Positions 1 to 6,151 of a DNA stretch of 6,198 nucleotides are shown here, in pieces (the first letter of the stretch is position 1; the number at the start of each line of letters is the position of its first letter). The position numbers were made by a program, and so were the translations under genes. This DNA is from Solirubrobacteraceae bacterium. Its GTDB lineage: Bacteria > Actinomycetota > Thermoleophilia > Solirubrobacterales > Solirubrobacteraceae. The stretch lies in assembly GCA_019683665.1 (NCBI GenBank), contig JADGIB010000220.1:1-6198 (forward strand). The letters run 5' to 3'. A model generated the notes under the pieces. It ran no database searches, was not told the origin of the DNA, and was given only the letters and a program-made list of their open reading frames with translations.

Positions 1-60
1 GGGCTCCCCCCCCCCCCCCCCGGGGGGGGGCGCCCGGGGGGGGGGGGGGCCCCCCCCGCC
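1..60. other. Low-complexity G/C homopolymer contig end, probable artefact
   Basis: This segment is almost only C and G in long homopolymer runs: about 16 C at 6-21, 9 G at 22-30, 14 G at 36-49 and 8 C at 50-57, with a single T at position 5. It has no codon structure and no resemblance to the ordinary GC-rich coding DNA that starts immediately after it. Runs like these are typical of no-signal poly-G calls in two-colour Illumina chemistry collapsed into a contig end. I infer that it is not genomic, or at least not reliable. Any terminator of the minus-strand gene ending at 70 would lie here and cannot be read. Confidence 0.8.
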
Positions 61-69
61 CGCCGGCGG

Positions 70-2148
70 TCAGGCGGCGACGGGCTCCTCGGCCAGCCTG
101 CGCTGGAGCGACACGTAGAAGAGCGAGAGCGGGAACTCGTCGTCGAGGACCTCGTCGACGTACGGCCGCGGGTCGGGGATCTCCGGGAAGTCGCGCACCG
201 CGGCCGCCCACCGCGAGCCGGCCGCGGGCGGGACGAACTCGGCGACGAGGTCGTGCGCGGCCGCCCAGTGCTGGAGCTTCGTGCGCTGGATCCCGGCCCG
301 GTAGAGGGCCTCGATCTGCTCGCGCAGCTCGAGGACGCCGTCGGCGACGCGGTCCCACTCGATCGTCAGGCGGTTGTCGGTCCAGTGCAGGCGCCGGGTC
401 GCGTGCAGGTAGCCGAACAGCAGCTGCCCGCCGAGCCCGTCGTAGTTGCGCACCCGCGGCCCGGTGATCGGGAAGCGGAACAGGCGGTCGAAGAGGATCG
501 CGTACTGGACGCTGCGCGCCACCCACAGCCCCTCGCGCTCGAGCGCGACCGCCTCGGCGTACGCGGTCAGGTCGCAGCGCAGCTCCTCCAGCGCGTACAT
601 CCAGTACGGCATCCGCTGGCGGATCATGAACGGGTCGAACGGCAGGTCGCCGTGGCTGTGGGCGCGGTCGTGGACGAGGTCCCACAGCTCGTAGGCGTCG
701 CGCGAGAGCTGCTCGCTCTCCAGCAGCCCGGCCGCGTCGGGCGGCAGGTTCAGCCGCAGGACCTCGGCCGCGCGCGCCGACGTGCGCCGGAAGCGGGCCG
801 CCTCGCGGTCGCAGAAGATCCCGCCGAAGTGGTTGGCCGGGCGCCCGGCGACGCTGACGGTCTCCGGGAACAGGACCGCGCACTCGCTGTCGTAGCCGGC
901 GGTGTGGTCGACGAGCGTGACCGGCACGAACTTGCCGTTGTCGTAGCGGGTGCGCTCGAGCTCCGACAGCCAGTCCGGCCACGGCACGGCGACGATCAGC
1001 GCCTCGAAGACCGAGTCGCGCGACCCGTTCTGCTTGTACATCGGGAACAGGACGAGGTGCTGGACGCCGTCGCGGCGGATCAGGTCGGGCCGGAAGCGGT
1101 CCAGCGAGGCGCCGAAGTCCGGGACGCCGAAGCCGCCGTCGGCCCAGGCGCGCAGGTCGGCGACGACCGCCTCGAGGTACGCGTCCTGGTGGGGGAAGAG
1201 CGGCGCCAGGCCCTGCACCGCCGCGACGATCGCGTCGACGCGCGCCCGCAGCTGCGCCGGGTCGTGCTCGGCGAGGTCGACGCTGCCGTCGGAGCGCTGC
1301 TGGAGGCGCAGCGCGTCGACCTCGCGCTTCAGCGTCCGCCAGTGCCCGGTGTCGACGGCCTCGACGACGGGCTGCTGCGCCGCGCGGCGGAACGCGTTCG
1401 CGGCCGCCCAGTGGACGAGGTTCGACCACAGCTGCTCGTGGTCGAGGTCGCCGATGCAGTCGTCGCCGAACAGGTCGGAGTCGGCGGCGACGACGACGCG
1501 GCCGCGGCCGGCCTCGGCGACGGCCAGCAGCGGCGCGCTCGGGGTCGAGGCGCTCGGCCCGGTCCGGGCCAGCACGCGGACGCCCTCCCCCGCCTCCAGG
1601 GTCGTGGCCCGGTAGAAGCACGCCTCCTCGACGCGCGCGAGCAGGTCGACCCCGTCGCGCGGGTGCTCGAGGTCGGCCAGGATCCAGTGCGGGGCCTGCC
1701 GGTGGCGCTCGTAGTCGGAGACGACGTCGTTGGCGATCCCGATGCCGAAGCGCTGGGTGAGCTGCGCGAGGTTGTTGCCGTACTTGGCCTGCTCCTCCTC
1801 GGCGAGGACGACGAGGCCGCCGCCCGCGCGCACGAACGCCTCGATCGCGTCGAGCTCGGCGCCGGTGAGGACCGGGCTGCCGCCCGGCACGACGCGCTCC
1901 CAGGCCGGCTCGGACGGGTGGGCGATGACGAGCACGTCGACGCCGGCGAGGGCGGCCGGGTCGAGCGGGCCGGCCTCGTGGACGGCGACCTCGAGGTCGC
2001 GCTCGCGCAGCGCCTGCGCGGCGCGCGCGTAGGAGGAGTCGGCCGGATGCGAGGGCTGGATCGCCGCCGCCACCTCGGGCCGCACCGTCCACGCCTGGCC
2101 GTGGGCCTCGTCGAACAGGACGCGGGCGTTGGCGGGGCGAAGCGGCAT
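70..2148 (-). CDS. DUF6421 family protein with N-terminal GATase1-like (DUF4350/GldG-type) domain
   Basis: The 692-residue product is predicted to be cytoplasmic: no signal peptide or membrane segment is visible. Residues about 8-258 look like a class I glutamine-amidotransferase-like fold of the DUF4350/GldG type: a first strand 'ARVLFDEAHGQAW', a second 'DVLVIAHPSEP' (71-82), an 'LTGAELDAIEAFVRAGGGLVVLAE' block (95-117; a flap on an open sheet), and 'GRGRVVVAADSDLFGDD' (214-230). I see no convincing catalytic Cys-His pair, so this half is probably a binding domain. Residues about 262-688 are DUF6421, recognised from remembered actinobacterial members by blocks such as 'WADGGFGVPDF' (335-345), 'TAGYD' (416-420), 'GGIFCDREAARFRR' (442-455), 'HDRAHSHGDLPFDPFMIRQR' (493-512), 'EELRCDLTAY' (521-530) and 'RVRNYDGLGGQLLF' (565-578). 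The members I recall are near 460 residues and lack the N-terminal half, so this appears to be a fusion. The start at 2148 is chosen over upstream ATGs at 2220 and 2241 because GGAGGT lies 3 bases before it and the first strand begins straight after. It is divergent from the Lrp/AsnC gene. The biochemical function is unknown. Confidence 0.9.
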   Translation of the reverse strand: MPLRPANARVLFDEAHGQAWTVRPEVAAAIQPSHPADSSYARAAQALRERDLEVAVHEAGPLDPAALAGVDVLVIAHPSEPAWERVVPGGSPVLTGAELDAIEAFVRAGGGLVVLAEEEQAKYGNNLAQLTQRFGIGIANDVVSDYERHRQAPHWILADLEHPRDGVDLLARVEEACFYRATTLEAGEGVRVLARTGPSASTPSAPLLAVAEAGRGRVVVAADSDLFGDDCIGDLDHEQLWSNLVHWAAANAFRRAAQQPVVEAVDTGHWRTLKREVDALRLQQRSDGSVDLAEHDPAQLRARVDAIVAAVQGLAPLFPHQDAYLEAVVADLRAWADGGFGVPDFGASLDRFRPDLIRRDGVQHLVLFPMYKQNGSRDSVFEALIVAVPWPDWLSELERTRYDNGKFVPVTLVDHTAGYDSECAVLFPETVSVAGRPANHFGGIFCDREAARFRRTSARAAEVLRLNLPPDAAGLLESEQLSRDAYELWDLVHDRAHSHGDLPFDPFMIRQRMPYWMYALEELRCDLTAYAEAVALEREGLWVARSVQYAILFDRLFRFPITGPRVRNYDGLGGQLLFGYLHATRRLHWTDNRLTIEWDRVADGVLELREQIEALYRAGIQRTKLQHWAAAHDLVAEFVPPAAGSRWAAAVRDFPEIPDPRPYVDEVLDDEFPLSLFYVSLQRRLAEEPVAA

Positions 2149-2258
2149 GGGACCTCCGGGCGATCGGTCGGGGACGCGGACGAGCGGCGGACGCGCCGTT
2201 TCCAACACGGTACCCGGCATCCCTGTCGCGGACCAGCGCATTCTGCGTCGAGTTCGTG

Positions 2259-2276
2259 CATGATCCTTGCGTCATG
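2259..2276. promoter_or_regulatory. Short inverted repeat over the regulator start codon, possible autoregulatory operator
   Basis: CATGA (2259-2263) and TCATG (2272-2276) form a perfect 5-bp dyad with an 8-base spacer, and the right arm includes the ATG of the Lrp/AsnC gene. Lrp/AsnC proteins commonly bind short dyads near their own promoters and repress themselves, so this is a plausible operator. CATGAT (2259-2264) also resembles a weak -10 element placed for a nearly leaderless transcript, but I see no matching -35. A dyad this short can occur by chance, so the call is tentative. Confidence 0.25.
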
Positions 2277-2702
2277 GACGAGATCGACGAGCAGATCGTT
2301 GCGCTGCTGGTGGAGGACGGCCGCCGCTCCTACGGCGACATCGCCACGCGCGTCTCGCTGAGCGCCCCGTCGGTGAAGCGGCGCGTCGACGCGCTCCTGC
2401 GGCGCGGCGCGATCACGGGCTTCACCGCCCGCCTCAACCCCGAGGCGATGGGCCAGACGACCGAGGCCCTCGTCGAGCTGTTCTACGCGCCCGGGACGCT
2501 CCTGGACGAGGTCGCCGCCCGCCTGCGCCAGCACCCCGAGGTCGTCGAGGCGTGGAGCGTCACCGGCGACGCGGACGCGATCGCGCGCGTGCGCACGCGC
2601 AGCAACGCGGACCTCGAGCGGCTCATCATGCGCCTGCAGCAGGACGGGTCGGTGCGCCGGACGCGGTCGCAGGTCGTCCTGTCGCAGCTCGTCGGACGCT
2701 GA
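2274..2702 (+). CDS. Lrp/AsnC family transcriptional regulator
   Basis: The 142-residue product is the usual length for a one-HTH, one-RAM Lrp/AsnC regulator. Residues 2-50 form the AsnC-type winged helix-turn-helix: 'MDEIDEQIVALLVEDGR' is the classic opening, and 'LSAPSVKRRVDALLRRGAI' (29-47) holds the recognition helix and wing. Residues about 62-140 are the RAM ligand-binding and oligomerisation domain, with the 'VVEAWSVTGDADAIARV' strand and turn (90-106). Such proteins form dimers to octamers that bind amino acids or other small molecules and control nearby metabolic genes. I chose ATG 2274 because family members usually begin with M-(D)-x-(I/L)-D. GTG 2256 would add six residues. Neither start has a strong Shine-Dalgarno sequence, so the message may be leaderless. 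The gene is divergent from the DUF6421 gene (125-base gap) and 30 bases upstream of the acetoacetate-CoA ligase gene, so both are likely targets. The ligand cannot be deduced from the sequence. Confidence 0.93.
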   Translation: MDEIDEQIVALLVEDGRRSYGDIATRVSLSAPSVKRRVDALLRRGAITGFTARLNPEAMGQTTEALVELFYAPGTLLDEVAARLRQHPEVVEAWSVTGDADAIARVRTRSNADLERLIMRLQQDGSVRRTRSQVVLSQLVGR

Positions 2703-2722
2703 GTATCAGGAAACCATATAGT
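2694..2722 (+). promoter_or_regulatory. Candidate promoter for the acetoacetate-CoA ligase gene (good -10, weak -35)
   Basis: The short gap after the regulator stop codon is the most AT-rich stretch before the contig end. It contains TATAGT at 2717-2722, a 5-of-6 match to the TATAAT -10 consensus. A hexamer 17 bases upstream (2694-2699, GGACGC) is not a convincing -35, so the promoter may depend on an activator such as the neighbouring Lrp/AsnC protein. Transcription would start near 2729, just before the annotated ATG at 2733. The ligase gene could therefore have its own transcript in addition to read-through from the regulator gene. Confidence 0.4.
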
Positions 2723-2732
2723 CCGGGTCACG

Positions 2733-4682
2733 ATGAGAGAGGGAGACGTGCTGTGGAGCCCGCCGGCCGATGCGCTCGAGCGCACCCGGATGGGGCGGTT
2801 TCTGACGACGGTCAACGCCGAGCGGGGCCTCGACCTCGAGGACTACGACGACCTGCACCGCTGGTCGGTCACCGACCTCGAGGGCTTCTGGGAGTCGGTC
2901 GCGCGGTTCTTCGACGTGCGCTTCCACGCGCCCTACGAGCGGGTCCTCGCCGAGCGCCGGATGCCCGGCGCGGTCTGGTTCCCGGGCGCGAAGCTCAACT
3001 ACGTCGAGCACCTGCTCGGCACCGACGAGGACACCGACACGGTCGCGATCGTCGCCCGGTCGCAGACCCGTGACGACATCGAGCTGACGTTCGGCGAGCT
3101 GCGCGAGCGCGTGGCGCGCTGCCGCGCCGGGCTCCAGCGCCTCGGCGTGCAGCCCGGCGACCGCGTCGTCGGCTACCTGCCGAACATCCCCGAGACGCTC
3201 ATCGCGTTCGCGGCCACCGCGAGCCTCGGCGCCGTGTGGGCGAGCTGCGCCCCCGAGTTCGGCGTGCGCAGCGTCGTCGACCGCTTCGGCCAGATCGAGC
3301 CGAAGGTCCTCCTCGCCGTCGCCGGCTACAACTACGGCGAGAAGTGGATCGACCGCCGCCGCGAGGTGGCCGAGATCCGCGCCTCGATCCCGAGCGTCGA
3401 GCACGTCGTCCACGTCCCCTACGGCGAGCCGGTCATCGAGGACGCCGTGGGCTGGGACGACCTCCTGGCCGAGGACGGGCCGCTCGCGTTCGACCCCGTC
3501 CCCTTCGACCACCCGATCTTCGTCCTCTTCTCGTCGGGCACGACCGGCCTGCCGAAGGCGATCATCCACGGCCACGGCGGCATCCTCCTCGAGCACTGCA
3601 AGAACCTCGGGCTGGCCTGGGACCTCAACCCCGGCGACCGCCTGCTGTGGTTCTCGACCACCGCGTGGATGATGTGGAACGCGCTCGTCTCCGTGCTCCT
3701 CACGCGCGCCTCGATCGTCATGATCGACGGCAACCCCGGCTACCCGGACATGGGGATGCAGTGGCGGCTGGCCCAGGAGCTCGAGGCCACCCACATGGGC
3801 GTCGCGCCCGCGTTCATGCTCGCCTGCCGCAAGGCCGGGGTGCAGCCCAGGGAGTACGACCTCGGCAGGCTGCGGATGCTGCTCACCGCCGGCTCCCCGC
3901 TGCCGCTCGACGGCTACGAGTGGGTCTACGAGCAGCTCGGGCCCGACATCATCCTCAACAACGGCTCCGGCGGCACCGACATCTGCTCGGGGATGGTCGG
4001 CGGCTCGCCGCTGCAGAAGGTCTACGCGGGCGAGATCGCCGGCCGCCACCTCGCCGTCGCCGCCGACGCCTACGACGAGAACGGCAACCCGGTCGTCGGC
4101 GAGCTCGGCGAGCTCGTCATCACCGAGCCGCTGCCGTCGATGCCGGTCGGGTTCTGGGGCGACGAGGACGGCTCGCGCTACCGGGCCGCCTACTTCGACG
4201 TCTACCCGGGCGTCTGGCGCCACGGCGACTGGATCCGCTTCACCGAGCGCGGCAGCTGCGTCGTCACCGGCCGCTCGGACGCGACGCTGAACCGCGGCGG
4301 CGTCCGCCTCGGCACGAGCGAGCTGTACGCGGTCGTCGAGGAGAACGACGAGGTGCTCGACAGCCTCATCGTCCACCTCGAGGACCCGGGCGGCGGCATG
4401 GGCGAGCTGATCCTGTTCGTCGTCCTGCGCGAAGGCCACGAGCTGACCGACGAGCTGCGCGCCCGCATCGCGCGGTCGCTGAAGGACTCGCTGTCGCCGC
4501 GCCACGTGCCGGACACGATCGTCGCCGTGCCCCACATCCCGCGCACGATGACCGGCAAGAAGCTCGAGGTGCCGGTCAAGCGCATCCTCCAGGGCACGCC
4601 GCCCGAGAAGGTCGCCAGCCGCGACGCGCTCGCCGAGCCCGACGCGCTCGACGCGTTCGTCGAGTTCGCCAACAGCCGCTGA
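2733..4682 (+). CDS. Acetoacetate-CoA ligase (acetoacetyl-CoA synthetase)
   Basis: This cytoplasmic enzyme converts acetoacetate, ATP and CoA into acetoacetyl-CoA, AMP and pyrophosphate, feeding ketone-body or leucine-derived carbon into thiolase and lipid or polyhydroxyalkanoate pathways. The 649-residue length is normal for the family. The acetyl-CoA-synthetase N-terminal region ('RWSVTDLEGFWESVARFFDV', 43-62; 'PGAKLNYVEHLL', 84-95) precedes the AMP-binding domain. Its phosphate loop is 'FSSGTTGLPKAI' (266-277). 'NNGSGGTDICSGMVGGSPL' (409-427) and 'YAGEIAGR' (431-438) are typical of acetoacetate-CoA ligases rather than acetyl-CoA synthetases. Later motifs are 'RHGDW' (496-500), 'GRSDATLNRGGVRLGTSELY' (513-532) and 'TMTGKKLEVPVKR' (605-617), with K609 the expected catalytic lysine and a possible acetylation site. 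The start is uncertain: ATG 2733 lacks a Shine-Dalgarno sequence, whereas the in-frame GTG 2748 has GAGG 5 bases upstream and would give 644 residues beginning just before 'LWSPP'. All core motifs look intact. Confidence 0.95.
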   Translation: MREGDVLWSPPADALERTRMGRFLTTVNAERGLDLEDYDDLHRWSVTDLEGFWESVARFFDVRFHAPYERVLAERRMPGAVWFPGAKLNYVEHLLGTDEDTDTVAIVARSQTRDDIELTFGELRERVARCRAGLQRLGVQPGDRVVGYLPNIPETLIAFAATASLGAVWASCAPEFGVRSVVDRFGQIEPKVLLAVAGYNYGEKWIDRRREVAEIRASIPSVEHVVHVPYGEPVIEDAVGWDDLLAEDGPLAFDPVPFDHPIFVLFSSGTTGLPKAIIHGHGGILLEHCKNLGLAWDLNPGDRLLWFSTTAWMMWNALVSVLLTRASIVMIDGNPGYPDMGMQWRLAQELEATHMGVAPAFMLACRKAGVQPREYDLGRLRMLLTAGSPLPLDGYEWVYEQLGPDIILNNGSGGTDICSGMVGGSPLQKVYAGEIAGRHLAVAADAYDENGNPVVGELGELVITEPLPSMPVGFWGDEDGSRYRAAYFDVYPGVWRHGDWIRFTERGSCVVTGRSDATLNRGGVRLGTSELYAVVEENDEVLDSLIVHLEDPGGGMGELILFVVLREGHELTDELRARIARSLKDSLSPRHVPDTIVAVPHIPRTMTGKKLEVPVKRILQGTPPEKVASRDALAEPDALDAFVEFANSR

Positions 4683-4709
4683 GCCGCTCCGCACGGTGCC
4701 GCCCACCGC

Positions 4710-4739
4710 TTGACCGGCCGGCGGCGCCGCGCGGAGAAT
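4710..4739 (+). promoter_or_regulatory. Sigma70-type promoter candidate for the secreted P-domain/TIG protein gene
   Basis: TTGACC at 4710-4715 matches the -35 consensus in 5 of 6 positions. After an 18-base spacer, GAGAAT at 4734-4739 matches the -10 consensus in 4 of 6. Transcription would start near 4746, leaving a leader of about 25 bases with a Shine-Dalgarno sequence before the ATG at 4771. The spacer contains the palindromes CCGGCCGG and GCGGCGCCGC, which might bind a regulator or be chance in GC-rich DNA. The 88-base gap (4683-4770) shows no convincing terminator for the upstream ligase gene. Confidence 0.5.
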
Positions 4740-4756
4740 GCCCCGACCTCAACTCA

Positions 4757-4763
4757 GGGGAGA
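4757..4763 (+). promoter_or_regulatory. Ribosome binding site that fixes the start at 4771
   Basis: GGGGAGA lies 7-8 bases before ATG 4771. This supports that start over the in-frame ATG at 4738, which overlaps the candidate -10 element and would place 11 extra residues in front of a clean signal peptide. Confidence 0.7.
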
Positions 4764-4770
4764 CCTGCTC

Positions 4771-6090
4771 ATGAGACGCATCCTCGTCGCCGCCGCCGGC
4801 GCGCTCGCGCTGGCGCTCGGCGCCCTCGCCGCGCCCGCCGGCGCGGTCGTGTTCAGCGGCGGGCCGATCACGATCCCGGTCCAGGGCAACGGCAACCCGT
4901 ACCCGTCGCAGATCGTCGTCGGCAACCTCACCGGCGCGGTCACGAACGTCACCGTCACCATCAACGGCTTCAGCCACACCTTCCCCTCCGACGTGCGGAT
5001 GCTCCTCGTCGGCCCCTCCGGCCAGACCGTGAACCTCATGTCGGGGGTCGGCGGCGGGACCGACGTCACCAACGCGACGCTCGTCTTCAGCCAGGCGGCG
5101 CCCGGCACCGTGCCGACGCCGATCGTCTCCGGCACGTACCGCCCGACGCCGACGATCGCGTTCAACGGCGGACCGCCCGCGCCCGCCGGCCCGTACGGCG
5201 CGTCGCTGGCGATCTTCAACGGCACCATCCCGAACGGGACGTGGCGGCTGTTCGTCTTCGACGGCGCGAACCTCGACAGCGGCAGCATCGCGGGCTGGAG
5301 CCTCGACATCACGACGAACGGGCCGGCGATCGGGTCGTTCGCCCCGACGACCGGCGCGGCCGGGACCCAGGTCGTCATCACCGGCACGAACCTGGCCGGG
5401 GCCACCGGCGTCTCGTTCGGCGGCACCGCCGCGACGCAGTTCACCGTCGTCTCCCCCACCCAGATCACCGCGACCGTCCCGCCGGGCGCGCAGAGCGGCC
5501 CGATCACGGTGACGACCCCGAACGGGACGGCGACCTCGGGGACGCCGTTCCAGACGACGCCGGCCCCGACGATCACGGCGCTGTCGCCCGCGAGCGGCCG
5601 GGTCGGCACGCAGGTGACGATCACCGGCACGAACCTCACCGGCGCCACCCAGGTGTCGTTCAACGGCATCCCGGCCACCGGCGTGGCGGTCGCCTCGCCG
5701 ACGCAGCTGACCGCGACCGTCCCGACCGGCGCCGGCGCCGGCACCGTGACCGTCACGACGCCGGGCGGCACGGCGAGCAGCCCGTCGCCGTTCACGGTCT
5801 CGCACTCGCGGCGGGTCTCGCTGTCGCTCAGCCGCACCCGGGCGCGCGGGTCGGTGACCGCCGTCGACGGGTTCACGAAGTGCTCCCAGCAGGTCGCCGT
5901 GCGCGTCCAGCGCCGCGTGAGCGGGAGCTGGCGGACCGTCGGCAGCGACATCACCGACGGCAACGGCCGCTACAGCGTCGGCAACGTCCGCACCGCGGGC
6001 CGCTACCGCGCCGTCGCGGTGCGCCAGACGCTGTCGTCGGGCGACGTCTGCAGCCGCAAGGCGTCCGCCTCCGCGCGCCAGTCGCGCTGA
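4771..6090 (+). CDS. Secreted protein with P-domain-like module, two TIG/IPT repeats and a basic C-terminal domain
   Basis: The 439-residue product begins with a Sec signal peptide: 'MRR', a hydrophobic Ala/Leu core, and 'APAGA' with cleavage likely after A25. Residues about 32-182 resemble the proprotein-convertase P-domain, a jelly-roll beta sandwich: 'FPSDVRMLLVGPSGQTVNLM' (71-90) and 'NGTWRLFVFDGANLDSGSIAGWSLDI' (155-180), the second carrying the G-x-W-x-L-x-V-x-D...D-x-G-x-I-x-x-W-x-L signature. Residues 184-263 and 265-343 are two TIG/IPT immunoglobulin-like repeats, each with a 'G-T-x-V-x-I-T-G-T-N-L' opening and a period of 81 residues. Residues 344-439 are a basic, Ser/Arg-rich domain with only two cysteines (C371, C427), possibly disulphide-bonded, and a 'TDGNGRYSV' turn like those of carboxypeptidase-regulatory or transthyretin-like folds. 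There is no protease catalytic domain, LPXTG motif or C-terminal membrane segment, so it is probably released or loosely wall-associated. Extracellular binding or adhesion is an inference, and the exact function is unknown. It probably has its own promoter and terminator. Confidence 0.88.
   Translation: MRRILVAAAGALALALGALAAPAGAVVFSGGPITIPVQGNGNPYPSQIVVGNLTGAVTNVTVTINGFSHTFPSDVRMLLVGPSGQTVNLMSGVGGGTDVTNATLVFSQAAPGTVPTPIVSGTYRPTPTIAFNGGPPAPAGPYGASLAIFNGTIPNGTWRLFVFDGANLDSGSIAGWSLDITTNGPAIGSFAPTTGAAGTQVVITGTNLAGATGVSFGGTAATQFTVVSPTQITATVPPGAQSGPITVTTPNGTATSGTPFQTTPAPTITALSPASGRVGTQVTITGTNLTGATQVSFNGIPATGVAVASPTQLTATVPTGAGAGTVTVTTPGGTASSPSPFTVSHSRRVSLSLSRTRARGSVTAVDGFTKCSQQVAVRVQRRVSGSWRTVGSDITDGNGRYSVGNVRTAGRYRAVAVRQTLSSGDVCSRKASASARQSR
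5344..5799 (+). repeat. Tandem TIG/IPT-coding repeat, 243-base period
   Basis: Two copies of an 81-codon unit lie head to tail inside the secreted protein gene. A 17-base block (ATCACCGGCACGAACCT) is identical at 5377-5393 and 5620-5636, exactly 243 bases apart, and the sequence stays similar around it. At protein level the copies share 'ITGTNL', 'GAT-VSF-G', 'SPTQ-TATVP' and 'TVTTP-GTA'. This points to internal duplication of one domain, with divergence since. Such a repeat could recombine to change domain number. Confidence 0.75.
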
Positions 6091-6098
6091 CCGCCGTC

Positions 6099-6132
6099 CG
6101 CGCCGTCCCGTCCCCCGCGACGGGACGGCGCG
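6099..6132 (+). terminator. GC-rich hairpin terminator after the secreted protein gene
   Basis: CGCGCCGTCCCGTC (6099-6112) pairs perfectly with GACGGGACGGCGCG (6119-6132), giving a 14-bp stem with a 6-base loop. It begins 8 bases after the stop codon. No U-tract follows, but terminators in high-GC actinobacteria often lack one. The next bases (6131-6150) are a CGCGCC/GGCGCG-rich stretch that could form alternative structures. I am confident of the structure and moderately confident that it terminates transcription. Confidence 0.7.
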
Positions 6133-6151
6133 CCGGCGCGCCGGCGCGGCG

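Noticed and set aside
2149..2273. Promoter for the divergent DUF6421 gene
   Set aside because: Candidates on the minus strand, such as TGGTCC-N17-TACCGT or CAGAAT, match the consensus poorly. I cannot choose one with confidence.
253..2361. 702-codon plus-strand open frame opposite the DUF6421 gene
   Set aside because: Its translation is low-complexity Arg/Val/Ala/Asp-rich with no recognisable domain. It is the expected antisense shadow in GC-rich DNA of a gene whose minus-strand product has clear family motifs.
2706..4706. 666-codon minus-strand open frame opposite the ligase gene
   Set aside because: It has the same shadow composition (Ala/Asp/Arg/Val-rich) and no domain, while the plus strand encodes an intact acetoacetate-CoA ligase with all adenylate-forming motifs.
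4714..4730. Palindromes CCGGCCGG and GCGGCGCCGC as a terminator for the ligase gene
   Set aside because: They are short, overlap the spacer of a good promoter candidate and have no U-tract. Such palindromes are common by chance at this GC content.
4749..5963. Minus-strand open frame opposite the secreted protein gene
   Set aside because: It is a mirror of the repeat-containing plus-strand gene, and no ribosome binding site or domain supports it.
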